Below are positions 1-9,390 of a stretch of DNA of 64,000 nucleotides, in pieces (the first letter of the stretch is position 1; the number at the start of each line of letters is the position of its first letter). The translations under genes were made by a program, and so were the position numbers. The stretch is taken from the NCBI GenBank assembly GCA_003116975.1, contig BGKB01000146.1, forward strand, positions 1-64,000, read 5' to 3'. Under the pieces are notes generated by a model that did not search any database, had not been told where the DNA came from, and worked only from the letters and a program-made list of their open reading frames with translations. The stretch comes from Aurantiochytrium sp. KH105. Its lineage: Eukaryota > Sar > Bigyra > Thraustochytrida > Thraustochytriidae.

Positions 1-260
1 TCGCGAATTTTGCGCGTCAGCCATGCCCCTCTCTCTTGTTCTTCTTGGACGCTGTTCTTCGTTATGACGTGGCCAGAGCGGCCAGAGCGGGAAAGCGAAC
101 ACGCTCGCGTGCGCGCGCGTCGGTCTCGCGCGAGGAGCGAGGCGGAAGGCACCCGGCGCAGCGGGAGAGTAGTACGTGCGCGTCTGGGATCCTTTGACTG
201 GAGCGAAAACAAGCGCGCGCGGCAGCGGCGGAGCGTCACCGGAATAGAGACTTGGCGAAG

Positions 261-1433
261 ATGTACGGCAACAACAACAACAACAACAGCAACCATGGCG
301 GTGGGTACGGCCACTACAGCCAGCAGTCTCCATACTCGCAGGGAGGGTTTGGGCAACCTGGCTATGACCAAGGCCAGCAGCAACAGCCGCCATCGCAGCA
401 GCAATATGGAGGCAACAGCTACGACAACAACAACAACAACCACAACAGCTACGACTACGGCAGCCATCAACAGCAGCAAGACTCGTGGCAATCACAACCA
501 CAAACATTCTCCCACGTCCAGGTGCCTGCCGGCGCAGCGCCGAGCGAGGATGAATGGTTCTCAACGGCGGCATCATCTGCGCCGCCGCCTGGCGGAAACG
601 GAGCAGGGTCAATGCCTCATGGATCCTCCGGCAACAGCGCCTTTGGTGGACAAGCTTATACGTCCACGGGTTTCAACATGCCCTCGTCCAGTGGAAGCGC
701 TTCGGGACCTCCGCCGCCTTCCTCCGAGACAGGTACGTCAGGCTTCGGAGGATCGTCATCTTCTTCCTCATCATCGTCGTCGAAGGGGTTTGGCGCCGCC
801 AGCGCAGCAGGGGGCTCCTCCGCAATGCCCCAATACACCTCTCACGGGTTTGGCGCCCCCCCGCCCGAGCCAGAGGTTGTTTCGGGAGGCCCTGTCAATT
901 ACGAGGACGAACCACCACTCTTGGAAGAGTTGGGCATTAATTTTGATCACATTCGGACAAAGACGATTGCCGTCATTGTGCCCACGAAAACGATCGAACC
1001 TGAAATTTTGGCCGATGCCGACATGGCAGGTCCTCTCGTCTTTGCATTGGTCCAGGGCTTTTGCCTTATGCTCAGTGGCAAGCTCTTCTTCGGATATGTC
1101 TTTGGCTTTGGTGTCATGGGCTGCCTCTTCATCTACGTTGTCATCAACCTTATGAACCACGCAGGCAATACTGTCATTGACATTTACCGCGTCTGCTCCG
1201 TGCTAGGCTACTGTTTGCTTCCGATTGTTCTTCTCTCCGCAGTGACCATCCTCTTTGACCTTCGCGAGGCGTCCACGGTAGGTACGCCTCTTACGCTTAT
1301 CGCTATTCTTTGGTGTACACAGACCGCCACGCGCTTTTTCGAAGCCGCCACGCAAATGTCAGAGCAGCGATTCCTCATTGCGTATCCGGTCTTCCTTCTT
1401 TACGCCTGCTTTGCTCTCATTACCGTCTTCTGA
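261..1433 (+). CDS. YIPF5: YIPF5/Yip1-family Golgi membrane protein
   Basis: This 390-residue protein has the YIPF5/Yip1 layout. A long Asn/Gln/Gly/Ser-rich cytosolic N-terminus precedes the family hallmark EDEPPLLEELGINFDHI at about residue 214. A C-terminal block of about five membrane segments then runs from about residue 255 to the end, which reads FALITVF. In other eukaryotes Yip1-type proteins sit in early Golgi/ER-exit membranes, bind Rab GTPases with a Yif1 partner and act in ER-Golgi traffic. The ATG at 261 is chosen because the reading frame further upstream opens only with TTG at 252. The N-terminal CAA/AAC repeats make the N-terminus longer than the animal protein, but the C-terminal domain is of usual size. 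The gene is convergent with the next one, about 250 bases apart. Confidence 0.93.
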   Translation: MYGNNNNNNSNHGGGYGHYSQQSPYSQGGFGQPGYDQGQQQQPPSQQQYGGNSYDNNNNNHNSYDYGSHQQQQDSWQSQPQTFSHVQVPAGAAPSEDEWFSTAASSAPPPGGNGAGSMPHGSSGNSAFGGQAYTSTGFNMPSSSGSASGPPPPSSETGTSGFGGSSSSSSSSSSKGFGAASAAGGSSAMPQYTSHGFGAPPPEPEVVSGGPVNYEDEPPLLEELGINFDHIRTKTIAVIVPTKTIEPEILADADMAGPLVFALVQGFCLMLSGKLFFGYVFGFGVMGCLFIYVVINLMNHAGNTVIDIYRVCSVLGYCLLPIVLLSAVTILFDLREASTVGTPLTLIAILWCTQTATRFFEAATQMSEQRFLIAYPVFLLYACFALITVF

Positions 1434-1681
1434 CCGAGCATCCTTTGATTTTGAAAGTTCGAGTCTGATCACCATCAACGAAAGATTTGCATCTTTTCTG
1501 TTTGTTTGTTTTTCATGCTAGTACAACATTTCAAGCTAAAAGTAACTTGTCGGTATCATCAACCTCCCCCAAATGCGTTCACTACAGAAAACACTTGGAC
1601 ATTTGGATTCACCCTATATCCTTCCTTCTCTCCTTGTTTCCTCGATCTTGGTCAAAATGGCTGATAAAAGAGAAAGATACG

Positions 1682-2692
1682 TCATGTCAAGGACAGCGTC
1701 GAGTCCGCCTCTGAAATAGTTCCCGCTTGGCTGTCGTCATCTCTGTTCTTTCCTTCTGACAGCTCTTCCTCCTCGACCCCAGTGTATGCAGACTCTATCG
1801 AACTGTCTGATGAAATGGAACCTCCGGCGTCCAGCAAAGCAGAGACATCAAGAAACAGCGCTGCTGGGTCGCATGGCGGTATTTGTTGCGCAATATCCTC
1901 CCGGGCTTCCTCTTGTTCTACGTCACTCCGTATGCTAGGCGTCTTTGACTCTTTCTCGTCGCCAATGGAGCTAGTTGCTTCTTCCTCAACCCATTCATTT
2001 TCGTAAGCATCGTCCAACTCGATGTCGCGTTGCTTTGCTTCTTGCATGCCTTTGCCATGGTCCGAAGGAGCATCGGAAGCTGTCTCAAAGCCTTCGACCT
2101 CGGCCAGAGTGTCGAGCTCAGCTACAAATTCAGCTTCCGTTTTGATTGTTAGCTTTTTTTCTTTCTTCGTCGACGAGGAAACAAAAGGGTGCTCTTGTTG
2201 TTGTTGTTGTTGTTGTCGTCGTGTGTGCACATGCGCCTTTGTACGAGCCTCACTCTGTTGCGCGCAATTGAACAGCTTTTCCACCTGGGATTTTACGCAT
2301 GGCCACTTTTGCGTCTCGATCTTGGAGTAATGGTACGGAATTGGGGTGCCATCTGCGAAAGCAGCGCTCACTTCGAACGCGCCGAGACGCGCGCTACCAC
2401 CAAGCTCGCGTACTGTAATGCCCGGAAATCTGTGATGCATCTCGCTAAAGAGGGCTTCATGATACTCGTCATACTTGGTCTTTGTGTTATGAGGCGCGCG
2501 ATTGCCGTGTTGCCGCTTGTTATGAAGTTTCCAGGACGTCTCATTGGCGCAAACCGTTGAGCAGCGAGGAAACCTGCATACATAGCGCACCTGATGCTTG
2601 GTACAGTGCTGGTGCGTCTCACACCCCTTGCACCGCTCGAGCGTCACGACAAGCCTCTGCGCAAGACGTCTTGCCCGAAAGTCCTCCTCCAT
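1682..2692 (-). CDS. C2H2 zinc-finger protein with selenoprotein-W-like (Rdx) domain
   Basis: This is a 336-residue protein. The N-terminus has a Cys/His cluster (C21, C24, H27, C30, H33) followed by a classical C2H2 finger, C39-x4-C44-x12-H57-x4-H62. Residues about 74-145 resemble the thioredoxin-like Rdx fold of SelW/SelT/SelH relatives: an FPG motif (89-91), GAFEV (104-108), then a DG and a conserved KWP region. I see no CxxC or CxxU redox motif at the expected N-terminal edge of that domain, so redox activity is doubtful. The C-terminal half is acidic and low-complexity, with a Gln run near residue 165. The ATG at 2692 gives the full finger. The finger is seen directly; the Rdx assignment is inference from motif pattern. 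A nucleic-acid-binding or adaptor role is possible but unproven. Confidence 0.7.
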   Translation of the reverse strand: MEEDFRARRLAQRLVVTLERCKGCETHQHCTKHQVRYVCRFPRCSTVCANETSWKLHNKRQHGNRAPHNTKTKYDEYHEALFSEMHHRFPGITVRELGGSARLGAFEVSAAFADGTPIPYHYSKIETQKWPCVKSQVEKLFNCAQQSEARTKAHVHTRRQQQQQQQEHPFVSSSTKKEKKLTIKTEAEFVAELDTLAEVEGFETASDAPSDHGKGMQEAKQRDIELDDAYENEWVEEEATSSIGDEKESKTPSIRSDVEQEEAREDIAQQIPPCDPAALFLDVSALLDAGGSISSDSSIESAYTGVEEEELSEGKNRDDDSQAGTISEADSTLSLT

Positions 2693-2954
2693 GGCTTTGA
2701 ATCACGCTTGGGCATTGTATTGCAATTGCATTGCATAGTTGTGACGTGTTATGGCGAGTCGTGCGAAAACTTTACCATCGAAAAGGTGTGTACCGTCAGT
2801 GTGTACTCCTGCTGGCTTGGCCGCATTTACTGTTATGTGTTTTGGACAGAGGTTCAGAGGACCTGAGCCAGGTAGTATCCTGATCTTTCTCAAGCGAGAA
2901 GAAACCGTTCAGGACATGGCACTGAAAAGTACGAAAATATTTGTCAAGGTTTAA

Positions 2955-4874
2955 TCATGACATTCGGTTGTCTCGGAAAAAATTCCATGCAAGCACAAAT
3001 AGGGAGAGTACCCCAGCAAGACTGCGCTGGAGCGATTGAGACGTTATGACGCGGCCCAAAATCTCAATGGGGGGATGTGCAGCCACTTGGCGAAGTACAA
3101 TGTCGATGGCGATGATTGCGTGCGAAATTCGCGTCTCGACCATGGCGTCGTTTTCGGAGATTCCAGAATGAAGTGAGGATGCAGCCCTCTCCGAAAGATT
3201 TGCTGCGCACTTCGCGTCAGCCTTTGCGAGACGAATATCAGCCATTGACGGAAACTGAAAGTGGAAGCGTAAGGCATCCATGCGCACTCGCAAGGTTTCG
3301 AGTGCTCGCGTATACCCTGTCTTGATGTAAAAGTTGGTGTCTGCCGCGGCCATGAGCGCCTTGAAGACCAAGACAGCCACCGTGAGAACATCAACACCAT
3401 AGATGATCGAGGAATGCCAATCGAGCCAATTGAACTTGAGAAAGAAGGACGCAAAAGTCACAACGCAGAATGAACCCCAAAGAATCAGATACACTCCGAA
3501 GATGAGTGAGAAACGCAAGTTAAAGACGGCCCCAAACCTGCTAAGAACTCTCGCAAGCATGCCCCAAGCGTAAATATTTGATGCGAGGTAAGGATCGAGA
3601 CGAATCGTGCCTATTTGGCCGTCTGATCCTCGTATGCGAAGAGATTTCGCATTCTCCATTTTGCCATCGAGCAAGCCGAGTAGTGTTTTGGCAACCTCAG
3701 CTCCACGATGAAGGTTTGTGATGGCCGCGATAAGAAAGTTGAACATGACGGCCATGAAGCTAAATCGAAGCAGCACCGCACTGGCTTTGACGCACTTGTC
3801 CCACTGCGTTATCGTGTCTGCCTCGTACATTTGATGAATCGACATTCCAGCATCCGCAACCAGGTGGAAGAGGGCGAAATAGATGGGACGAATTGTCGTT
3901 GTGCGAGCCGTGACTCGCCTGTACACGTTTTGCACGAGGAAGAATGCCAAGTGCTGCACTGGAACTTCTCGCTCTTGTGGAACAGTGCCGTCGCAAATGG
4001 ACTCTGTTTCACTTGATTTGATTGGTGCACTCGACACAGTTGGTCGAAAAGCATATTTACCTGCTGGCAAGGACGGCGCAAGAGGTACGTGTGCGTCCGC
4101 GGCGCAAGAGAGAGACTCACTGTGAGCGCGGCGAGCGGATTCATATCCTTCGGCCAGCGCTTCCATGCATCCCGCAGGAAGCTTTTTACGCAAAAGAAAA
4201 AAGCCGGTGATTGGACGAACAGTGATGGTTTTGAAGCTTCCGGCGAGCTGATCAAAGAGAATCGCGTCGCCTGGCCGAGTGGAAAAGGCGACCATGAGAA
4301 GACTGGTGAAACGAGTCCCTGTAATCTCGCCTCGTTTTAGAGCGCGCAGTGTGTTTTGTGCGCAAAAGGCGTATTTGACGGCAATCATCGCGCTCCGAAT
4401 GACGAGAATGACAACAATAAAGAAGAGATCGACATTAAGATCAAAGGATTCGCTGACGTGAGTTTCGATGGTGAGCATGTAGATGCATTCCATCAAAATT
4501 GGAATCATGAGCACAAACGAAATAACCTGCGAGAGAAAGACGCCGCGATTCCTTTGACCACAACCCAGTTTCCCGGGCCAGAAACCGCACGAGATTACGC
4601 CACCTCGGCCAAGGAGGAGCACAAGGACTGGCAAAAATGCGAATCCGAGAATACCCCAACCAATTTCACAAACGAAATGCTTTACGAAGGTGCGAGTCGA
4701 GAATGGAGCAGCCCCGTAGAGGTTCTCGCAAGCAACGTGCGAGGTCCAAGCCATGTCAGCAGTGTGATTCGCCGTGTACTCCTCGGCCTGACTTTGCAAG
4801 GGGTGATGGATGTTGTCATCTGGTCTTCTTTCATCATGAACAACATCATCTTCATAGTCGTTCTGTGTTGCCAT
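2955..4874 (-). CDS. multi-pass membrane protein of unknown function
   Basis: The gene encodes 639 residues from the ATG at 4874 (MATQNDYEDD). The frame stays open to an ATG at 5000, but those 42 extra residues come from a GC-rich repeat and look like 5' UTR. About eight hydrophobic segments are visible: three in the first 200 residues, then a loop of about 150 residues with charged and Ser-rich sequence, then four or five more in the C-terminal half with the last close to the C-terminus. I recognise no transporter, channel or receptor motif. It could be a lineage-specific transporter or receptor. It lies head-to-tail downstream of nothing obviously related, with 262 bases separating its stop from the start of the zinc-finger gene. 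Confidence 0.75.
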   Translation of the reverse strand: MATQNDYEDDVVHDERRPDDNIHHPLQSQAEEYTANHTADMAWTSHVACENLYGAAPFSTRTFVKHFVCEIGWGILGFAFLPVLVLLLGRGGVISCGFWPGKLGCGQRNRGVFLSQVISFVLMIPILMECIYMLTIETHVSESFDLNVDLFFIVVILVIRSAMIAVKYAFCAQNTLRALKRGEITGTRFTSLLMVAFSTRPGDAILFDQLAGSFKTITVRPITGFFLLRKKLPAGCMEALAEGYESARRAHSESLSCAADAHVPLAPSLPAGKYAFRPTVSSAPIKSSETESICDGTVPQEREVPVQHLAFFLVQNVYRRVTARTTTIRPIYFALFHLVADAGMSIHQMYEADTITQWDKCVKASAVLLRFSFMAVMFNFLIAAITNLHRGAEVAKTLLGLLDGKMENAKSLRIRGSDGQIGTIRLDPYLASNIYAWGMLARVLSRFGAVFNLRFSLIFGVYLILWGSFCVVTFASFFLKFNWLDWHSSIIYGVDVLTVAVLVFKALMAAADTNFYIKTGYTRALETLRVRMDALRFHFQFPSMADIRLAKADAKCAANLSERAASSLHSGISENDAMVETRISHAIIAIDIVLRQVAAHPPIEILGRVITSQSLQRSLAGVLSLFVLAWNFFRDNRMS

Positions 4875-4902
4875 CGTTGTTGTGCCTCTTTCTGCGTGTG
4901 CC

Positions 4903-4958
4903 AGACCTAACGCAGCGCTGCGCCGCGCTGCGCCACGCCGCGCCACGCCGCGCACGTG
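4903..4958. repeat. GC-rich short repeat in 5' UTR
   Basis: Runs of CGCCGCGCTG/CGCCACGCCG units lie just upstream of the ATG of the membrane protein. They keep the reading frame open without looking like real coding sequence. Confidence 0.6.
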
Positions 4959-5161
4959 CTCAAATTCGACTGAATACAGATGTCGGAATTTTTTTTTCAT
5001 AATACCGTTGGCCTGCGCGCCCGGATATATTAGGGGGAAAAATGAAAGAAAGGTGGGAAAAACACAGTCAAGTCAGCAGCAGGAAACGTGCTTGTGTGCG
5101 CGCATTCGAGAAATGGGGAAATGTAGTGGAATCACATGTCAATCAGCCTCACGTCATCGGA

Positions 5162-7090
5162 TCATCGAATCATAATTTTGGGCGGGTTCTCGTCGACAGG
5201 TGCGTCTTGGAGCGCGTCGATGAGCATAAACTGGTCTTGGGATGTAAAGGAGGTTGCAGACATTTCGTGTCCGGCGGCGAGAATGCCAGAGGGCCCGCGG
5301 GTGGTCGCTGGCCCGTAGTGAGCTTCCAGACCAAGATCTTGTGTTGACGCCTGCTGCGGGTGCTGAGAGCCGTGGTTCGAAAAAGCAACGTCATCAGTAA
5401 CAACAAAGTCCTCGAGGCCCGAGGTGACCATGTCGACCTCGAGGCCACCAAGGGAGGTGTGCGTCGGAGGCTGGGCGTTCATCGGTGCCGAAAAGTCATC
5501 AAAGGTGAGCTCAGCGTCCGAAACCAAGTGCTCGTGGCCGTGAACAGGAGGAACGTTGCCAGCGGGATGATGCATCGTTGCATGGTGATGGTGCGTCGTA
5601 TGAAAGGGCTCGTACTTGACACGCGCCTGAACACCGGCGTTGTGCTCGTCACCATACTTTGTAATGTGAACGTTTGGCTCTGCCTTTATTTGCGCATACT
5701 GAGACTCGGCCTCGTAACCATAATTGGCGTCCATGAAGCGGCTCGCTTCCCCATCTGTGCTGTACGCCGATGGCGAGGCATTCGCTCCGGCGAAATAATC
5801 GGTGTTGGACGAAGGAAAGAGAAGGTCATCATTGCGCGACACCGACGCCGAGTCAGGGATGGACGAGGTTGTGGCCTGGTTGGAAATGTCACTCTGTGTG
5901 TCTGTAGGCCGGTAACGAGGATCGTGCGTATGCTCGAGCGGCGGCAGAGCGCGCATGCGCTCTTCGTGCGTCTCCTCGTGCACAGCGTGCTCCAGAATGG
6001 GAGGCGGGCGGGCGGCCATGGCCGCCTGAGCATACTCGGAGGGACGCATTTCGGCATGAATGGGGTGCGTCGGATGGTACGCATTTTGCATGTACACAGG
6101 AAGAGACCAGACATAGCCGCGGTCCGTATCAACAATATCATCGAGATTTGGGTACTCTGCGACGAGGAACTTCCAGCGCTGTCGCACGGCGTTCTTGGAG
6201 CGACCGGGCAGCTGGCTCGCAATGGCGACCCAACGGTTGCTTGCTGTAGCCTTGGCATCGACAAGGACGCGGTCCTCGGCGGGGGTCCACTGCTTTTGCA
6301 TGGCCCGCACGATCGACTTGTAACGAGTCTTTACGGCATTCTCGGTGCGGCCCTCCATATGTCCCGAGATCTCGGCCCACTTGTTTCCGAGCTGTTCATG
6401 CAGTGCGAGAAGATGCTTGTCCTCTTCTGCGGTCCACGGACCGCGATTGATGCTCGGATCAAGATTGAGGCTCCAGCGTTCGCGGCACTGCTTGGCTGTG
6501 CGTCCCGGAATGTACTTGGCCACGGCCACCCACGAGGTTGAGCCAGACTCGTCGACCAGCGAGCGGAGCATGTTATCCTCTTCTTCGGTCCAGTGGCCCT
6601 TGATGAGACCAGGCTGGAGCACCTTTTTCCATCGTTGCAAGCACTGGAGATGGGTCTTGTCCGGCACACGTTGCGCAATAGCTTTCCAGTTTTTCGCGTT
6701 GAACTCGGCCACGGCCTCGCGGAGCAGCTCGTCCTCCTCGGGGCTCCATTTTTTGCTCGGGTACGCCGTGCGATTCGACGGCGGGGTTGATTTGAGTTCT
6801 TTTTGTTTGGCAAAGAGGGTTTCAGACTTGCGCGCTTCATCGAGTTCCACGGACTTTTTCACAGGTTGCCTCACCTTGAGCTGGTACCCGTTGGCCTTCT
6901 TCGCAGAACTCGACGTTGACGACGAAGACGATCCGGACACGGTCATCTGCTTCATTTGCCCGGTCAAGGCGTCGACGTCGCTCGCGTTCTTGCCGGCTGT
7001 GGACTCCAGGAAGGCGCGCTTGCCCTCGGCAGACATCTCCTGGACATTCTTCTTGCGGCGCACGCGGCGCGCAGAGGAGCTGTTGCCCAT
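5162..7090 (-). CDS. four-repeat MYB transcription factor with myristoylation-type N-terminus
   Basis: The gene encodes 642 residues from the ATG at 7090. Four consecutive MYB/SANT repeats begin with tryptophans near residues 115, 167, 219 and 268 and end near 315. Repeats 1-3 match the animal/plant R1R2R3 order, with signatures such as GRTAKQCRERW in R2 and GRTENAVKTRYKS in R3. Such proteins bind DNA and usually control cell-cycle or developmental genes. The C-terminal half is low-complexity with His-rich and acidic patches, as in activation domains. The start reads MGNSSSARRVRRKK, a textbook N-myristoylation site (Gly2, Ser6) followed by a basic cluster, which is odd for a transcription factor. 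The open frame continues to 7609, but that stretch is Arg/Pro/Ala-rich GC sequence and is probably leader. Confidence 0.92.
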   Translation of the reverse strand: MGNSSSARRVRRKKNVQEMSAEGKRAFLESTAGKNASDVDALTGQMKQMTVSGSSSSSTSSSAKKANGYQLKVRQPVKKSVELDEARKSETLFAKQKELKSTPPSNRTAYPSKKWSPEEDELLREAVAEFNAKNWKAIAQRVPDKTHLQCLQRWKKVLQPGLIKGHWTEEEDNMLRSLVDESGSTSWVAVAKYIPGRTAKQCRERWSLNLDPSINRGPWTAEEDKHLLALHEQLGNKWAEISGHMEGRTENAVKTRYKSIVRAMQKQWTPAEDRVLVDAKATASNRWVAIASQLPGRSKNAVRQRWKFLVAEYPNLDDIVDTDRGYVWSLPVYMQNAYHPTHPIHAEMRPSEYAQAAMAARPPPILEHAVHEETHEERMRALPPLEHTHDPRYRPTDTQSDISNQATTSSIPDSASVSRNDDLLFPSSNTDYFAGANASPSAYSTDGEASRFMDANYGYEAESQYAQIKAEPNVHITKYGDEHNAGVQARVKYEPFHTTHHHHATMHHPAGNVPPVHGHEHLVSDAELTFDDFSAPMNAQPPTHTSLGGLEVDMVTSGLEDFVVTDDVAFSNHGSQHPQQASTQDLGLEAHYGPATTRGPSGILAAGHEMSATSFTSQDQFMLIDALQDAPVDENPPKIMIR

Positions 7091-7858
7091 GGCGAGGAGG
7101 GGCTCGTCCCTTGAGGTCGCCGCGAGAGCAACGCGACGCGAAGCACAAAGCGACGCGCAGACTTCGGCCGCCCCGCGGCCTCCGTGCGCGTCGAGGTGGC
7201 CGCGACCGACCGCTCGAGGGAGGAGGGCCTTCTTTCTCCTGTGAGTGAGCGAGCGAGCGCGCGATCTCCAATCTCGCGCACGTGCTCGCGCGTGCACGCG
7301 GAGACGGCGGAGCGCGCCGGCGCTCGCAGCGAGCAGCGGCGGCGGCGGCGGCGGCGGCGGGAGCGGAGTCGCGCGCGGTCTCACGGCTCGCGCGAGGTCT
7401 GTGCGCGCGGTCGGTCTCGGGAATCGGGTTTGAAATCGAGGCCGGACCTCAGAAATTAAAAAAAAAATTGAATCGAAAGGGACCGAAGGGGCGCCGCGCA
7501 AGTGCGCTATCGCGGCGCGCAAGTGGGTTATAGCGCCCCCGCGCAAGTGAAACCGCGGGGGCCGGCGCGCGACCGGGTCCCGTACGCGCGCGCCACCCGC
7601 ATCGTGCATCTGCGCGCGTGGCTTCCTTTGTCGATTTCGCGCAGCCCGCCGCGCAGCGCGTACCGGACTCGAAGCCCCGTTTTCGAATCGGCCTCCGGGC
7701 GCCGCGCGAGCGGAACGAGTGGAACGCCCCGGCGCTATGATTTATATGGACGTGACGCGCGGCCGGCGGCCCCGGATTGGAACGGAGAAAGGAACGTACG
7801 CGGAACGTACGCGGAACGGCGACCAACCCGCGAAGGAGAGGAGAGCCGGCACAAGGCG

Positions 7859-7964
7859 GCCGACGAGGACGACGAGGACGAGGATGACGAGGACGAGGAC
7901 GACGAGGACGACAAGGACGAGGACGACGAGAACAACGAGGAGGACGAGGACGAGGACGAGGAGA
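7859..7964. repeat. (GAC/GAG)n purine-rich repeat
   Basis: About 105 bases consist almost only of GAC, GAG and GAT triplets. In one frame this reads as an Asp/Glu run inside an otherwise unconvincing 226-codon ORF (7502-8182), which I do not call. Confidence 0.85.
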
Positions 7965-8340
7965 GGTTCTGCGTCGCGTCGCGAATGTTGTTTTCTGCGT
8001 GGAGCTCCGTCCGGGCGGGAAGATGCGGGAAACGTGGGACGATTCGGGGGGGAGTTGAGGCCGAAAAAGAGATTGATGATGCAAAATGGAGATGGAAACC
8101 CGGGCGGGTGGAGAAGAGTAGTAGAGCCGGACGCTGGACGTGGCAGCGTTGGCGCGAGGCAGGCGTGGAGTATTGGTCATGACGAATGAGAGTGGTGGGC
8201 TTGCGTGCTCGAGTCCGATGACGGGTGATGTCTTCGGCCAGCCAGGGACGAGGAGAGACGCGTTGTTGAGACCTGCGGGTTCGCATGTTCTTCGAAAGTG
8301 AACCATGGCCGTAGACGCGGGCCATGGATGTCCAGCGCAG

Positions 8341-8850
8341 CTTGAACTTGCAGGGGGCGACGAACGTATAGCATGAGAAGTACACGACCTTGGGAAAGCC
8401 AGAGAATCCGTGGATGGTCACCCGATGGAACATTGGGGGAATTCTAAAGAGTGGCCTTGCGCCGTCTTGATCGAAATGTCGCAATCGTACTACAGTCGCT
8501 GCGCTGGAACTTGCAGGGAGCGACAAATGCACTAGCATGAGAAGTGAGCGGCCTTGGGAGAGCCAGAGGATCCGTGGAGGGTCGGTCACCCGATGGAATA
8601 TTGGGGGAATTCTTAAGAGCGGCCTTTCGCCGTCTTGATCGAAATGTCGCAATCATACTGCAGTCGCTGCTCTGCAACTTGCAGGGAGCCACGGATATAC
8701 TAGCATGTGAAGTGCACGGCCATAGGAAAGCCAGAGGATCCGTGCGCCATCAACGAATGGATTCTAAAGGTATACACCCAAAGAGCGGCCTTGAACGAAA
8801 TGGTCGCAATCGTATTCCTGTCGCTGCCTGGATCTTTGGTTTGCGACGTC
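8341..8850. repeat. tandem ~165-base degenerate repeats, about three copies
   Basis: The phrase CTTGAACTTGCAGGGGGCGA at 8341 recurs in altered form at 8504 and 8672 (spacing 163 and 168), with a partial fourth near 8830. Within each unit the phrases GGAATTCTAAAGAG, TCGAAATGTCGCAATC and GCCAGAGGATCCGTG also recur. The period is close to 55-56 codons and one + strand frame (8544-8700) stays open, so this may be a decayed repeat protein. Confidence 0.8.
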
Positions 8851-9340
8851 AAAGAGTGGTACTACATGCGTTTGGGATGTATTCTACTCGTGGAATGAAG
8901 AGGCAAGCTTCTGTCGGATGAAATGATCGATCGGCTCACGAAGTTGACAGTCTACGAGAATGACATAAAGTTCATATGCTCGCCATGAGAAAAGACGAGA
9001 GGTCTGAGGCGCGCCCTGATGTTGTCTGTGTTAAGGTCACCTTGCTTGCTAGATGAAATGCACTTTGTGCAGAAAACGTGGACCTTTCTTTCGCTACACA
9101 TGCCGACGCCCTCACTCGGTCAGATGCACTCCTTTCGTTTCCTTCCCTTAGTTATACAGATTTTTGTCGCAAATCAATACGCACTCGGATCAAAAGGCGC
9201 AAAGCCTGGCTATTACATCAACAAGCTCTTCCGGGGCTCTCCGCCGTCTGACGAATTGGAGATCGACCCATTGTGTCTGCCTGAGATCCGATTGAGATCG
9301 ACCCAACGTTTGGCGACGATAAATGGAAGGGGGAAATAAA
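8700..9340 (+). pseudogene. possible decayed coding stretch, unknown family
   Basis: A single + strand frame (that of 8707 and 9019) reads through with only two stop codons, at 8896 and 8986. It gives protein-like sequence with mixed hydrophobic and charged residues, such as WYYMRLGCILLVE and LLSDEMIDRLTKLTVYEND. I recognise no family. It may be the end of the repeat protein whose units precede it, or chance; confidence is low. Confidence 0.25.
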
Positions 9341-9390
9341 TCGATGAAAAAACGTGGTGGTTAAGCTGCGCGTAGGCCTAGTCTCGCAAC

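Larger units (their letters stand above)
7091..9390. other. 2.3-kb intergenic region, no confident gene
   Basis: This is the divergent promoter space between the MYB gene (-) and the helicase gene (+). The first 800 bases are very GC-rich. It then holds a GAC/GAG repeat, an array of about 165-base degenerate repeats, and a possible pseudogene stretch up to about 9340. Short ORFs on both strands overlap each other and have no recognisable domain. Confidence 0.6.

Noticed and set aside
7502..8182. 226-codon ORF with a long Asp/Glu run
   Set aside because: The acidic run is just the GAC/GAG repeat; the flanks are GC-rich and featureless.
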